Assembly (NCBI RefSeq): GCF_023091745.1
Contig: NC_068913.1
Span: forward strand, 32,308,501 to 32,372,500
Direction of reading: 5' to 3'
Length of the DNA: 64,000 bases
Source of the DNA: Budorcas taxicolor
Lineage: Eukaryota > Chordata > Mammalia > Artiodactyla > Bovidae
In this document: piece by piece, positions 21,886 through 33,247 of the stretch
Layout of the letters: every line of letters begins with the position of its first letter
Position numbering within the stretch: the stretch's first letter is position 1
Notes under the pieces: model-generated
What the model was told of the DNA's origin: nothing
Seen by the model: the letters and a program-made list of their open reading frames with translations, nothing else
Database searches by the model: none
Position numbers and translations under genes: made by a program

Positions 21886-24477
21886 AGACTATTAGATGAA
21901 AAGAGGGAATACATTCTTTTCTGATTCAGGTAAACTATTAACTAGTCACATTCTTTGCATATTCAGCTTACTGAATTATAAACTTTGAATAACAAACTAA
22001 TGAATAATGACATTTACCTTGGTCAAGGTCAGTTTTAGGACATTTGACTATTGATCTTTGCTTGAATTCATTGTTCTTTCATTACCTTTAGAGCAAGTTT
22101 GGGAAGACCTGTGAAGTACTGATTCAAAATTAAGCCACAGTGAAAAGTGAAAAATACCAGTTAATTCAAGAATTTCTTTTCTTTACCATTGTTTATATAG
22201 GTTGGGTTCAGCTGCCCACTTTATTGATCTGACTGAAATAAATAACAGTTTATGCACTGTTTTTCATTAAGCATAAGACACCAATTACCAGACACACCAT
22301 TGTTTATCAACAAAGGAAAACACTGCCAAAAGATTAGGACGCTGTTGATTATATAACATAATCTAGTTTCAAAGGTGTTAAAACATGAAAGAATGTTTAT
22401 CATAGAACTGATGAAATGCAGTATAGTGTATGAATAGTTGAACTTGCTTGTCAAAAAAGAGAGTCTGAAAAGTGTAAACTTAGATGACATCCCCAAAGTG
22501 AAATGAGGACTCCGTGTCAGTGGAAACACAGCTAGAGAATCGTGGACACAATTCGTTGAAGATTGCCGAGCAAAACAAAAGAACAGACCCAGACTTTGTC
22601 AGAGATAATTGCTTGATTTTGATCTTAAAATTCAAATACATTGGTCAGATGGTGGTTAAGCTGCTAGTGTCTTCTAACGCCGTCAACCGTTTTAATACAG
22701 GGAAGTCACAGGGCCCAGGGTTCTCTCTTACGAGCCCTTGGGTGAAACTGAGATGCTGCTGGCTGAAATATATAGCCTGTTATTATAAAATAACACCGCC
22801 CGTCATGCCGTCTCTCAGAAGTTACTGTGGTTTTTAATACTGCCAGTCCTTTTCTTTGACTACATATGCATACATATTTCTCTTTGCGAAAAATGACATA
22901 TTCTGAACTCTGCAATCTTTTTGTAGCCTTTTCAAAATGCAGGGAATCATAAATATTTTTACTTTAATAACAGATTTCAGCAATGCCATTTTTAGTGGCT
23001 GTGCACTAGTCTCTCATATTCTCTGTTACTGGACTTCCTTTCAGACTTTTGGAAATCATGGCAAGAAAGAATGTGGAGGAAAATCTCAATTACAGAGGCT
23101 CCTACCTTTTCTCTTTTCTCACAGCCATTCATATGGATTCTATTTTAACATGACAATTATTTTTCTAAACAGTTTTATCTCTTTATTGTCATGTATTGTT
23201 TCTTCGAGTCTCAGCATATTTGTACCTTGTCTACTGAAAAATATAGCATCAGCTTCTGCCCTTATAAGCTCTCCAAGGGTGGGGCATCATCTTAGAGTTC
23301 TTGTTATATTTAGATCACCTTTTGCAATCCCTTCACATAAAGCAGGCACTTAATCACTGTGACATCAGGAGGGCTGACTGGCTGTCACAGTCCTGCAGTG
23401 ACACGCAGATGAAGATAAACTGCAGCAAGAGTCGTGGCCGAAGAAAAAAAATGATAGGGTTGTGTACTTAGGGAGAAAATTGTTTCTACTATAGGTCCAG
23501 GTTGATGAACTCTGCCCAGTTACTGTTGTGTCCTGGGGAATAAATACCTGCAGACTCTAAAGACCAGGACCCAGCAAAGCCATGAGCCGGAAGGGCCCTG
23601 GAAGCCAAGACTATGAAACCGTGGCAGAGTTAGCACTCAATAGAAATTAAAACAAAGTGCTGATGGAAGGCTTTCTAAAATTTACAGTGTCTCTACATGG
23701 AGACTGAAGTATGTAAGGTAAGTATCGAGAAAAGTCTTTAGATGAAAGAACACTAGAAAATTGTGACGTGTATGTGGTTCATATGGCAACAGATTAAAGA
23801 AATCTGAAAAAGAGACAAATTTAGGAAAAAACATAAATATTGCATAGGAAGTGAGACGTAGAAGAAAATCAAGGTAAACCTTACAGACCTCTAATGGAAT
23901 ATTTAGGAAGGAAGCACGTATTGAGAATCAGTCTTGACTCTTTCAAGATTGAAGGACAGAATCTGTTGTCTTCATAAAAAAGCTCTTAGCTCCGATGTGA
24001 CAAGGAAACCAGAAGTTAAATGACCTTTATTCTCATCCTGGAAGATAACTTTTATTTATCTATGAAGTTTAAAAATTAAGGTAATATGTACTGCTTTAAA
24101 AGTTAAGATTTTAACTACCAATTTCTGGCTTTACTGTCTCCCCCCAAAATATTTTCTCTCTCTTTCCAATTTTACACTTGCAGTTAAGTTCCACTAAGCA
24201 TGTCAGCTGGGCAAAATGAGATGTGGCTGGGAAGCTTCTAGTATTGTTTCAGTTGTGGTTGACATAATAAGGGTTTGAAAGAGAACGCTGTTGTGTTTCC
24301 TTACTGTAGTTAGAGTCCAATTCTTTATGAAATCTTTAAGGCCGTTTTTGCTTCAGAATGTTAACATAAAGTCCAAATGTAACAGAACAGTGGTTGTAAG
24401 AAGAAAAGTTAATGCTTTGCATTTTGCTCGGCAGCAGCTAACCAAGCGGATTTTAAATATTTAGTAGTTTCTACAGT

Positions 24478-25170
24478 ACTTTTTATTGAAATATAGTTGA
24501 TTGACAATGTGTTAGTTACAGGTGGTCAGCAAAATGATTTAGTTTTACACATATATACATATATATTATTTTTCAAATTCTTTTATAGATTATTACAATA
24601 TGCTGAGTATAGTTTCCTGTGCTAAACAACATGTCGTTGATTATCTGATTTTTTAAATAATAGTAATGTCAATATGTTAATCTCAAACTCCTAATTTATC
24701 CCTCCCCACACCCTTTCCCATTTGGTAACCCTAAGTTTTGTTATCTATGTATGTGAGCCTGTTTTTGTTTTTTAAGTAAGTTCATTGGTATCATTTTTTG
24801 GATTCCACATGTAAGTGATATGACATGATATTTGTCTTTCTCTAACTGACTTTTGTATGATCACATGTTGCTACAAATGGCATTATTTCATTATTTTCAT
24901 GGCTGAGTAATATTCCATTATTTGCACATGGCATCTTCTTTATCCATCATCTGTCAATGGACATTTAGGTTGCTTCCAAGTCTCGGCTATTGCGGATAGT
25001 GCTACAGTGAATACTGGGGGGCGTGTATTCTTTTGAGCCATGGTTTTCCCAGGATATATGCCTAGGAGTGGGATTGCTGGATCATATGGTAGCTGTATTT
25101 TTAGATTTTTAAGGAATCTCCACACTGTTCTTCATAGCGGCTGTACCAATTGCTTTCCCACCAACAGTTT
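24478..25170 (-). mobile_element. L1 3' part, antisense
   Basis: It starts ttttattgaaatatagttga and continues through ggctgagtaatattccatta, gacatttaggttgcttccaa and ctgtaccaattgctttccca. On the minus strand it contains the phrase LPYDPAIPLLGIYP of the L1 ORF2 C-terminal region, interrupted by stops. Confidence 0.85.
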
Positions 25171-26140
25171 TACAGTAGTTATAATTGATATTACCAGAAA
25201 AAACGCCAGCACGTGTTTATCTCACTTGCCTTGAAGATGGTTAGATCTACATTTCTGTTTGTATAATTTTTTTCCTTGTGTTGATATTTTTTTAGTGAGT
25301 AGTTTTTAGGAAATCTTTACAAAATGTTTACAGTGATGCTGCTTTTTAACAACAGCAATTTTGGGGATACACCCATTAGTGTAGCCCTAAGAGGAATAAC
25401 AAAGCTCTATCTTTTGCCACGTCACATCACTAACAAGGCGCAAATCTTGGTATATAGTTTTCTGCCACCTTGATGATATTGTTATTTTGAGGAGATACTT
25501 CCTTTTATTTCAAAGAAAGTATCTATGGGACAGGCCTAACAACTAACATTTTCTGAAACCCACACAGAGTAAGTAACTAACAAAAGGACAATTTTAAGTG
25601 GCACCTGGGCTGATGGGAGGCCACACAAGGTAAGCAGAGGCTGCCCTGGTGCCAGACTGCTCAGCGTCAGTGTCAGCTGACAGCTCTGTATGAGCTCTGA
25701 CAACTCGGGCAGGTTGTCCCCTGCCCACAACTCAGTTTCTTTATCTGGAGCATGTGAGAACAGCATTTTGAACTCCCTTAAAACACAGTGCCTGGACGCC
25801 TAGTCAGCGTTCTGTAAACATTGCTTTTATAAAAATATGCATTTTTACTACATTATTTTTCTTGCAAAGAAAGCTGTCTCACACTGATGCACAGAAGAAT
25901 CCCCACAGATCAGAAAATAAGACAGGAGGACAATAGAAAACCAAAGTTAGCCTTACCAGACAGCTAAGCTTTGTGAAAACTCATGGTTGGTCAAGATTAG
26001 TTTAAGATTTGAGGGCTCCATAACCAACCAGCAGGAATTGTGGGCTTACGCTCGGCAGCTTGCTGGTTGTGTGATGGTGTTTTGGTTCACATGTCTGCCT
26101 TTTCTGTCCCCTTACTCATTGGCTTCTCCTGCTTGCTAGG

Positions 26141-27170
26141 ACAGTTGCTCCTTGAACAGTGCTGACCCCCTTCATAGTCTCAAATCAGTGTTTAACTTTT
26201 GGTTCCCCTCAGACTTAACTAAGAATAGCCTAGTTTTGACCAGAAGCCTTGCAGTAGTGAGTGGTCAATGGATACACAGTTCGTGTGTTATATGTATTGT
26301 ATAATATATTCCTACAAGAAAGTAAGCTAGAAAAAAGTGTTATTAAGAAAAATCATAAGGAAGAAAAAAACACGCTTACAGGACTGTATTCTACTGATCC
26401 TGCGAGTTTGCCGTCTCTATAAGATGAATCATCTCTCAATACCTACATCAGTATTGTGTACCTATATCAATATCGTCTTACATGGTACAGAACACATGTA
26501 TTACCAACATTAGACATAAAAAAAACTGAAAAGATAATGTGAAAAAGAAATTCATATTTCTTACAGGTATAATGATTCATACATTGATAAAAGGAAGGAG
26601 CAATCATGAATTGAAGCAGCAAAAATGAATTCATGATTGCTGCTTTTTATCAGCGATTGAATGATTGCTTCTTTTTTTCAGCATGATTGTTTTCTGGTAG
26701 CCTAGAACAATCGACAGGACTGTCCCACAATAGCCTAACCTGTGTACTAATAACTGAATTATTACGAAATTTTTATGGTGTAGAGTATTACAGTCATATT
26801 CACGATATGATATTGGTAACATTGTTACTTAAAACTGTGGTAATAGGCTTATAGGCAATTTCTTCAGTTATGAGAGAGATATACTGTTTGGTAATGTAAT
26901 TTTTTGAAAGCAAAGTTATAAAACAGAAGACTACACATTATTTTATATTAAATAGATCCTTATATCTCTGTAAGGATAGAGTATCTACATATATTTAATG
27001 CATTCATGACACATCTTAAATTTGTGATATTTTTTGGCAACATGGTTCATCTGAGAGTCTTTTCAAATTGTCTCAAATCTTCAAAAACTTTTCCAGTGTC
27101 TTTATTGATAAAATTTTGTGTAAAAGTAGACCCATGCAGTTGAAGGTCATTTTGTTCAAGGCTCAACTGT
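26141..27170. mobile_element. DNA-transposon-like element with terminal inverted repeats (Tigger-like, tentative)
   Basis: The 17 bases acagttgctccttgaac at 26141-26157 are the reverse complement of 27154-27170 with two mismatches. Between them, phrases such as gaatagcctagttttgacca and agtaagctagaaaaaagtgt resemble a mammalian pogo/Tigger-group non-autonomous element that I remember. No transposase frame is visible. The middle (26400-27100) is longer than the short form I recall, so it may include another insertion. Confidence 0.55.
26600..26640. repeat. Perfect 13-base inverted repeat with 15-base spacer
   Basis: gcaatcatgaatt (26600-26612) and aattcatgattgc (26628-26640) are exact reverse complements around gaagcagcaaaaatg. 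Weaker pairing extends outward to gataaaa near 26586 and ttttatc near 26651. Confidence 0.85.
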
Positions 27171-27446
27171 AATTTGTCTTTACTCATAATTTTACTGGCA
27201 TTGGTTCAACCTGCCATGCCCTAATTCTTTTTCTGAGAAAGAATCTGATTATCTCAAAGCATATGTTTCAGCTACAACTCTGACCCTGAAGGAACTGTCA
27301 GCCTGTGGAGTGGGTGCCATTGGAACAGGTCGCCGCTGCTGCCCCCTGTCGTTTTGGGGGTGACTGGGTCCTGTGATTCAAAACACACATGGGCCCAGAC
27401 AGGACAGTCCTGTGGCCGAAGCTTCCAGTGTGACTGTGTGTTTAAA

Positions 27447-27545
27447 ATTTATTTTACTGAAGGTCTAGTTGATTTACAATGCTGTATCAATTTCTGCTGT
27501 ATAGCAAGAGTGTTTCAGTTATACATACATATCTATATATGGTTG
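27447..27545 (-). mobile_element. L1 3' end, antisense
   Basis: ttattttactgaaggtctag, ttgatttacaatgctgtatc and ttctgctgtatagcaagagt are the reversed L1 3' terminus. It is followed by an AT-rich simple repeat around 27589-27614. Confidence 0.7.
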
Positions 27546-27726
27546 CTGGTTATTGGTTATTCCTTTCTCCAATAACACCATCACACAACCACATATATAT
27601 ATACATATATATATTCTTTTTCACGTTCTTTTTCTTTATCATCTATCACAGGGTAACTATAATTATTATTATAGTGTGACCTGGAGGTCCTCAATATGGA
27701 TATTCTTATTTCAAAGGGTATATGTA

Positions 27727-28054
27727 TAGGTTGTTGTTCAGTTGCTAAGTCATGTCCAACTCTTTGCAACCCAATAGACTGCAGCACACCAGCCTCCCCT
27801 GTCCTGTATTATCTCCCAGAGTTTGTACAAATTCATGTCCATTGAGTCGGGGATACCATCTAATCATCTCATCCTCTGTTGTCCCCTTCTCCTACTGCCC
27901 GCAATCTTTCCCAGCATCAGAATCTTTTCCGGTGAGTCGGTTCTTCACATCAGGTGGCCAAAGTATTGGAGCTTCAGTATCAATCTTTCCAGTGAATATT
28001 CAGAGTTATTTCCTTTAGGATTGACTGGTTTGATCTCTTTTGCAGTCCAGTATG
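27727..28054 (-). mobile_element. BovB LINE 3' end, antisense
   Basis: Landmarks in reverse are ttgttcagttgctaagtcat, gactgcagcacaccagcctc, atctcatcctctgttgtccc and catcaggtggccaaagtatt, ending at ctcttttgcagtccag. Confidence 0.88.
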
Positions 28055-28445
28055 TAGGAGAGAAGAGCAAATAACAAGTACACAGTCTTGCTTCTGTTCT
28101 TAAATCTGCAAAGCACCTTCTACATTTCCTGGTGCCCAACAGGAATAATAGTGTCAGCTGTGATCAGGGATTGCTAACAGAGGTTCCTTTCTGACTCTTC
28201 ACTTTCTGGTGAGGAAGGGAAACTGCTTTACATTTAGAATTTGCTTTATTGGATGTGTAGACATTTTAGTGAGATGCAAAGATATGTTTTCGATTTGGAG
28301 ACCTTGCAGGATACTTGCATAGATCTAAATGTTTGCTCTGTGTATCTAGTCACGGAGGAGGTTTAATGGGGGAAATAGTGAACTGAGTATTTGTATTAAC
28401 AACCTGTGGTGGTTAAACTTTCTTTCACTTTGATTTTTTTTATAG

Positions 28446-28583
28446 CTTTTGACGGTATTTGGGAATTTTCTTGAGAAACCAGTTGTCATGGAAATTTTCA
28501 GCCCACATTATAGCACACTTGTGCACATGTTCAGTGCAGAGTTGGATATGTGTAAGCAATTGTATAATGAACACATGAGACAG
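28446..28583 (+). CDS. DNAH11: DNAH11 exon E5 (probably human exon 10), tail domain
   Basis: Acceptor ttttatag ends at 28445, after a T-rich tract. Donor CAG|gtgagt follows 28583 and is a near-perfect consensus. There are 46 whole codons in phase 0: LLTVFGNFLEKPVV through YNEHMRQ. It lies in DHC_N1. The peptide is continuous with E4 (AAFK then LLTV). Confidence 0.95.
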
Positions 28584-28897
28584 GTGAGTGGGGGGATAAA
28601 GTCTGGCACATTCACAGCATCATATTGTGGGCCAGGGTATCAAGTAGAACTACACTGAGTGATACCTAAAGGTGAGATACAGGCACTAAAGTTGTTATGC
28701 TTTTATTTAACTGGTTTCCTATGGATATGAATAACCTGCTTTAAGACCATAACTCTTCTACCAACCAAGTTACTTAACACATGTGCTTTATATATTTATT
28801 CTGTAAAAGTACCAAAATGAGCAGTTGTTCACAAGGTTGGAGTGTACTCTCATTAAATGTTCCCTTTCTTCCTCTTCACCACAATATCAATTTGCAG
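28584..28897 (+). other. Intron E5-E6 (314 bases)
   Basis: Short intron with no repeat recognised; ends in caatatcaatttgcag. Confidence 0.85.
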
Positions 28898-29022
28898 ATT
28901 GAACAAGGAAATGTAGTTCTTAACAAGAATATGCCGTTTACTTCAGGAAATATCAAATGGGCTAAAGAGGTTCTTGACCGACTTCAGATGTTTTGGTCAA
29001 ACTTTGCATCTCTCCATTATCT
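28898..29022 (+). CDS. DNAH11: DNAH11 exon E6 (probably human exon 11), tail domain
   Basis: Acceptor tttgcag ends at 28897 and donor TCT|gtgagt follows 29022. The 125 bases give 41 codons plus the first two bases of a Leu codon (phase 2). The peptide starts IEQGNVVLNKNMPFTSGN and ends FASLHY, with Leu split across the next intron. The intron before it is only 314 bases. Confidence 0.94.
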
Positions 29023-29570
29023 GTGAGTAGTTAGGCTTTCCTGGTAACACTATCTCTATGACACAGGCAACTTTTATATAGAGGGGTGAGCTGTTCATTT
29101 TAGTGCTTATTGCCTTATTTAACTCTTGTCATTGTCTGGCTTGTTGAGAGGGATTTATTCCCATGGTTTGAAGTATGTTTAATAGGACTGAGAACTTCCT
29201 ATATTTCTATGTTTTAGGTCTTTTTTTTCCTTTTTACTTCTCCATTTCATCCAAAATATGCTGATAATTTTTGTTACTGTTTTTCCTTTCTCTAATAACT
29301 AGCATTCCTTTTCTTTTGCAGACTTTTTATATCTTTCTCTTTCCTTTGTAGGGATTGATAACCTGTTGCTATGTGATTGAGTTAAATGTTTGGCATTCCA
29401 TTTATTTTATAACTATCTTTTTTAAACAAAGATAAGGAAGAAGCATTGTTTGAACTTTATTTGTTTTCTTCCTGGTTTATAGTGTATTTTCTTGGATTTT
29501 CTAGTGTGTATTATTGTAAAGTAGTTAAGCTGAAGACTATCTAATATATAGAAAAACCATATTCCTACAG
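29023..29570 (+). other. Intron E6-E7 (548 bases)
   Basis: AT-rich intron with T-rich tracts around 29220-29345; no repeat or gene recognised. Confidence 0.85.
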
Positions 29571-29766
29571 ATTCTGGGAAAGTCCTGATGATACCTTGGT
29601 TTATCAGAAGTATGTTGAGATGACAACTTTGCTGAACCAATTTGAAGATCATATCTATAATGAATGGAAAAGTAATGTGAATGAAATTTGTGAATTCAAT
29701 TTGAATCAACCCTTGGTTAAATTCAGTGCCACAAGTGGTCTTCTCAGTGTCAACTTTGACCCAAAG
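29571..29766 (+). CDS. DNAH11: DNAH11 exon E7 (probably human exon 12), tail domain
   Basis: Acceptor cctacag ends at 29570. The first base completes the Leu codon split from E6 (CT|A), followed by 65 codons, FWESPDDTLVYQKYVEM through VNFDPK. Donor AAG|gtaggg follows 29766. The segment NQPLVKFSATSGLLSVNFDPK is typical of DHC_N1 tails. E6 plus E7 add up to a multiple of three. Confidence 0.95.
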
Positions 29767-30689
29767 GTAGGGTTTAATGTTTTTAAAATGTTTTACAAAT
29801 GCCCTTTTTATTATAAGTGTATGCCTAATACCTCCAGTTATTTATAATTTGATTTTGGGAAAATGTCAGAGCTATGAGGACTGTAACTTAAAACAGCTTC
29901 TTTATGTCTGCTTTAAAGATTTGTTTACCAAATTTTATATCAATTATTTTCTTATTTTGTCTTGTAATTATTTATTTACTACTTCCACTTGACTGGATAA
30001 TGAGTTACTTGAGAGTCAGGTCCATCGTATTTAATCTTTGTGTTTTGTGTGTCTAACATAGTATTTGGCACTTGATAACACTTAATAGATGTCAGTTTAA
30101 GTGAACAGAATCAGTAGTCTTTGATCGATTTTTTTTTGGCTTATGTTTTCTGGCCTGTCTCATGGCAGTCCAACTTTATGCCTAGGAGGTGAGAAAATTA
30201 GTCTCACTGACTTTAGTAGTCACAGTCTGTACCCAAGTTCTGATTCATTTTCTGAAATATTACAAAGAATAGCATCACCTAATTTTTGTTATTAACCTCA
30301 GGACATGTATATAAATGTATAACCTGGAGAACTGAGGATTTTGTCTACCTTCTGATTGCATCAAACCAATATATAAAAAATGAATTTCTGAGATGTTTTG
30401 GAGACAATCCCTACAATTCTACCATGAGAGATTATAAACACCCAAAATGTACTGTACTAGTTAAACCATGGAGTGACAACCTGAGGAAGTCAGTTGGGTT
30501 ACCTTCTAAAGCATGTTGCGTGGTCTTTTCCTCAGAACCTTGAATTAAGGCTACAGTCAGTTCTGCTCTGACATGGCATATGCATTCCTAAAAATCACTT
30601 CACAATGAAAGATTGCACAAAAAAAAGTACAGGACTGATGGGGAATATGAGGGTTAGGGCACAGTACTCAAAAACTTTGTCAGTAATAA

Positions 30690-31060
30690 TAAAAAGTAAA
30701 TGTCAGACAGAACAACAAATACCGTGTGTGATATCACTTATATGGGGAATCTAAAAAATATGACAAATGAGTGAATATAACAAAAGGGAACAGACTCATA
30801 GATACAGAAAACAAACTAGTGGTTACTACTGGGGAGAGGGAAGGAGTGGAACAACCCATGGGTAGGGGGTTAAAAGATTCAAACTATCAGGTATAACATA
30901 AGCTACAAGGATACATATTGTATAACATGGGGAATACAGCAAATGCTTTACAATAACTACAGATGAAGTGCGACCTTTAAAAATTGTGAACATACTGTAC
31001 ACCGGTAACTTATATAACATTGTACAGCAACTATACTCTAGTAAGAAAAAACAGAAAGAA
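30690..31060 (+). mobile_element. L1 3' end, sense
   Basis: gtgatatcacttatatgggg, ctagtggttactactgggga, catactgtacaccggtaact and cattgtacagcaactatact are the usual artiodactyl L1 3' landmarks in order. Confidence 0.85.
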
Positions 31061-31624
31061 AACCAGGAGAAGGGGTAGCATACTTTTATACATTTTAAAT
31101 GGTCAGGTAATAGGTAAATTCTCCAATGAATTGACACTTTCTCTTGACAAAGACATGAAGTTTGTTCAGGAAGTACGTTGCAACTTGTGTGTTACTGTGA
31201 AGTGGTGGAAGGAGGGTAATTTGAAACCAGACAAAAAGTTCTGCCGCCAGCAGTGGACGGATGTGTGTCATCACACACGTGTAAATGGCAGTGGATGTTT
31301 ATGAGGTGTGCATGTGAAAATTTTGTCTTCCTAATAAAACCTTCAGTTTAGTCGGGTGCAGTTTTTAGCATTTACCTAGCATTTCTTGTGGATAAATCTG
31401 CAGATAAGCAAAGACAAAACTTGTGGCATACTCAGATTCCTCTCTGGTATATAATGATGTCGCGTTTTCAAAATAAGCATTATAATAGAGCTAGCAGTGC
31501 TGGGAAAAGGTCGAGGTCAATTTATGGCCTTCCATTTCACATCTTCATGTGGATGTTGCTTGAATTCTTTATCTGACAGTGAGCCACAACCAGTGATTTC
31601 TCCCTGTATTGTTACTTTTTAAAA

Positions 31625-31960
31625 CTAATTTTGTATTGGGGTATAGCTAATAAACAATGTTGTGATAGTTTCAGATGAACAGTGAAGGGACTTAGCTATA
31701 CATATACATGTGTCCATCCTCCTCCAAAACCCCCTCTCATCCAGGCTGGTACATAACACTGAGTAGAGTTCTGTGTGCTATACAGTAGGTTTATCTGTTG
31801 TAAATATAGCAGTGGGTACCTGAACTTCCCAAACTCCCTAACTATTCCTTCTCCCTGGCAACCAGAAGTTCATTTTCTAAGTCTGTGAGTCTCTTTCTGT
31901 TTTGTAAGTAACTAATCTGCCTTTATTAGTTATATACTTCTATGTCATATGGAATGTATC
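31625..31960 (-). mobile_element. L1 3' end, antisense
   Basis: ttgtattggggtatagctaa, gtgctatacagtaggtttat and ctgtgagtctctttctgttt are L1 3' landmarks in reverse. It faces the sense copy at 30690, so the two could pair as an imperfect inverted repeat. Confidence 0.82.
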
Positions 31961-32082
31961 ATTATTGCTTTGAAAAAGCATAAGAAAAACCTCTCTGCCC
32001 TGACAGTTTCAAAACATGATAATCACTGATGAAATTACAAGCATTTTGATGTTAACTTGTGTTAAAATAGAATGGTATCCTT

Positions 32083-32550
32083 CAGTCAGTTCAGCTCAGT
32101 CTCTCAGTCATGTCCCACTCTTTGCGACCCCATGGACTGCAGCACGCCAGGCTTCCCTGTCCATCACCAACTCCCAGAGCTTGCTCAAACTCATGTCTAT
32201 TGAGTCAGTGATTCCATCCAACCATCTCATCCTCTGTTGTCCCCTTCTCCTCCTGCCTTCAATCTTTCCCAGCATCAGGGTCTTTTCCAGTGAATCAGTT
32301 CTTCACATCAGGTGGCCAAAGTATTGGAGTTTCCACTGTACCATCAGTCCTTCCAGTGAATATTCAGGACTGATTTCCTTTAGGATGGACTGGTTGGATC
32401 TCTTTGCAGTCCAAAGGACTCTCAAGAGTCTCCTCTAACACCACAGTTCAAAAGCATCAGTTCTTTGGCATTCAGCTTTCTTTATATTTCAACTCTCAGA
32501 TCCATACATGACTACTGGAAAAACCACAGCTTTGACTAGATGGATATCTT
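32083..32550 (-). mobile_element. BovB LINE 3' end, antisense, next to E8
   Basis: Landmarks in reverse are tcagttcagctcagtctctc, ccatcaccaactcccagagc, ggtggccaaagtattggagt and catacatgactactggaaaa, then ctttgactagatggatatc. The match stops about 36 bases before exon E8. Confidence 0.88.
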
Positions 32551-32586
32551 TAAAATATGTAATAATTCTTGCTTTTCTTTTAATAG

Positions 32587-32691
32587 CTAGTGGCCGTATT
32601 AAGAGAAGTGAAATACCTTTTGATGTTGAAGAAATCAGATATACCAGATTCAGCCTTCGCCATCTTCAAAAAAAGAAACACTCTCTTAAAG
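32587..32691 (+). CDS. DNAH11: DNAH11 exon E8 (probably human exon 13), tail domain
   Basis: A small exon of 35 whole codons in phase 0. Acceptor ctttta atag ends at 32586 and donor AAG|gtctgt follows 32691. The peptide begins LVAVLREVKYLLMLKKSD and ends KKRNTLLK, continuous with E7 (FDPK) and E9 (YIGNLE) as in human DNAH11. The donor +3 to +6 bases (ctgt) depart from consensus. The sequence from about 32083 to 32550 just upstream is antisense BovB, so only about 36 bases separate the repeat from the exon. Confidence 0.94.
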
Positions 32692-32842
32692 GTCTGTGTT
32701 TTCAGATATTGGGGCAGATTTTGAAAAGAAATAGTTGGAATTTTAATTGTTAACATGTAGACCTCTGATATTTTCATGGCTCCAAGAGAAAGCAGCTGTA
32801 ACATATGTGGTGCTTTTTGTTTCGGGGTTTTCTTTTGCTCAG
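32692..32842 (+). other. Intron E8-E9 (151 bases)
   Basis: Short intron with donor gtctgt and a T-rich acceptor (gggttttcttttgctcag); no repeat seen. Confidence 0.88.
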
Positions 32843-33235
32843 TACATTGGAAATCTTGAACTTCTTGTGCACGGATATAATAAGCTGAAACAGACTCTTC
32901 TGGAAGTTGAATACCCGCTGATTGAGGACGAGCTGAGGACTGTGGATGAGGAACTGCAGGCAGCCGCCACATCGCTGACATGGCATGATGACTGCTGGGG
33001 GGATATCGAGAGGGTAAGGATGGCCACCTCCGAGCTGGAGCGCAGAGTGGAGCGTGCACAGAATAACGTCCGAGTGATCCAGCAGACCATGCGGGCTTGG
33101 GCTGAGTGCCCGCTCCTTCCCCGGAGAGAACACAGGCGGGAGACCGCCTTGACTTGGGAGGACAAGAGTGAATTATTTACGAAAAAATACAAGCGAATCC
33201 GAGAAGATGGCTGCAAGATACACAACTTGGTCGAG
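32843..33235 (+). CDS. DNAH11: DNAH11 exon E9 (probably human exon 14), tail domain
   Basis: The largest exon here, 131 whole codons in phase 0. Acceptor tttgctcag ends at 32842 and donor GAG|gtactt follows 33235. The peptide starts YIGNLELLVHGYNKLKQ and ends DGCKIHNLVE. It is rich in charged helical sequence, with heptad-like runs around ELERRVERAQNNVRVIQQ, consistent with tail helical bundles. It has more GC and CpG than its neighbours. The intron before it is 151 bases, so E8 and E9 form a tight pair. Confidence 0.95.
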
Positions 33236-33247
33236 GTACTTGCCTTT

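Larger units (their letters stand above)
21699..28445 (+). other. Intron E4-E5 (6.7 kb)
   Basis: It holds a Bov-A insertion at 21751, an antisense L1 piece at 24478-25170, an element with terminal inverted repeats at 26141-27170, an L1 3' end at 27447-27545 and an antisense BovB end at 27727. A MIR-like patch sits near 25540-25800. The largest unexplained parts are 21900-24470 (2.5 kb with only weak open frames) and 28060-28440. Confidence 0.8.
29767..32586 (+). other. Intron E7-E8 (2.8 kb)
   Basis: It contains a sense L1 3' end (30690-31060), an antisense L1 3' end (31625-31960) and antisense BovB (32083-32550) that almost reaches E8. Parts 29767-30690 and 31060-31620 hold nothing recognised; the open stretch 30286-30543 looks like chance. 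Confidence 0.8.

Noticed and set aside
22937..23353. Plus-strand open frame of 138 codons in the E4-E5 intron
   Set aside because: No recognisable domain, hydrophobic and low-complexity composition typical of translated AT-rich intron, no splice or promoter context.
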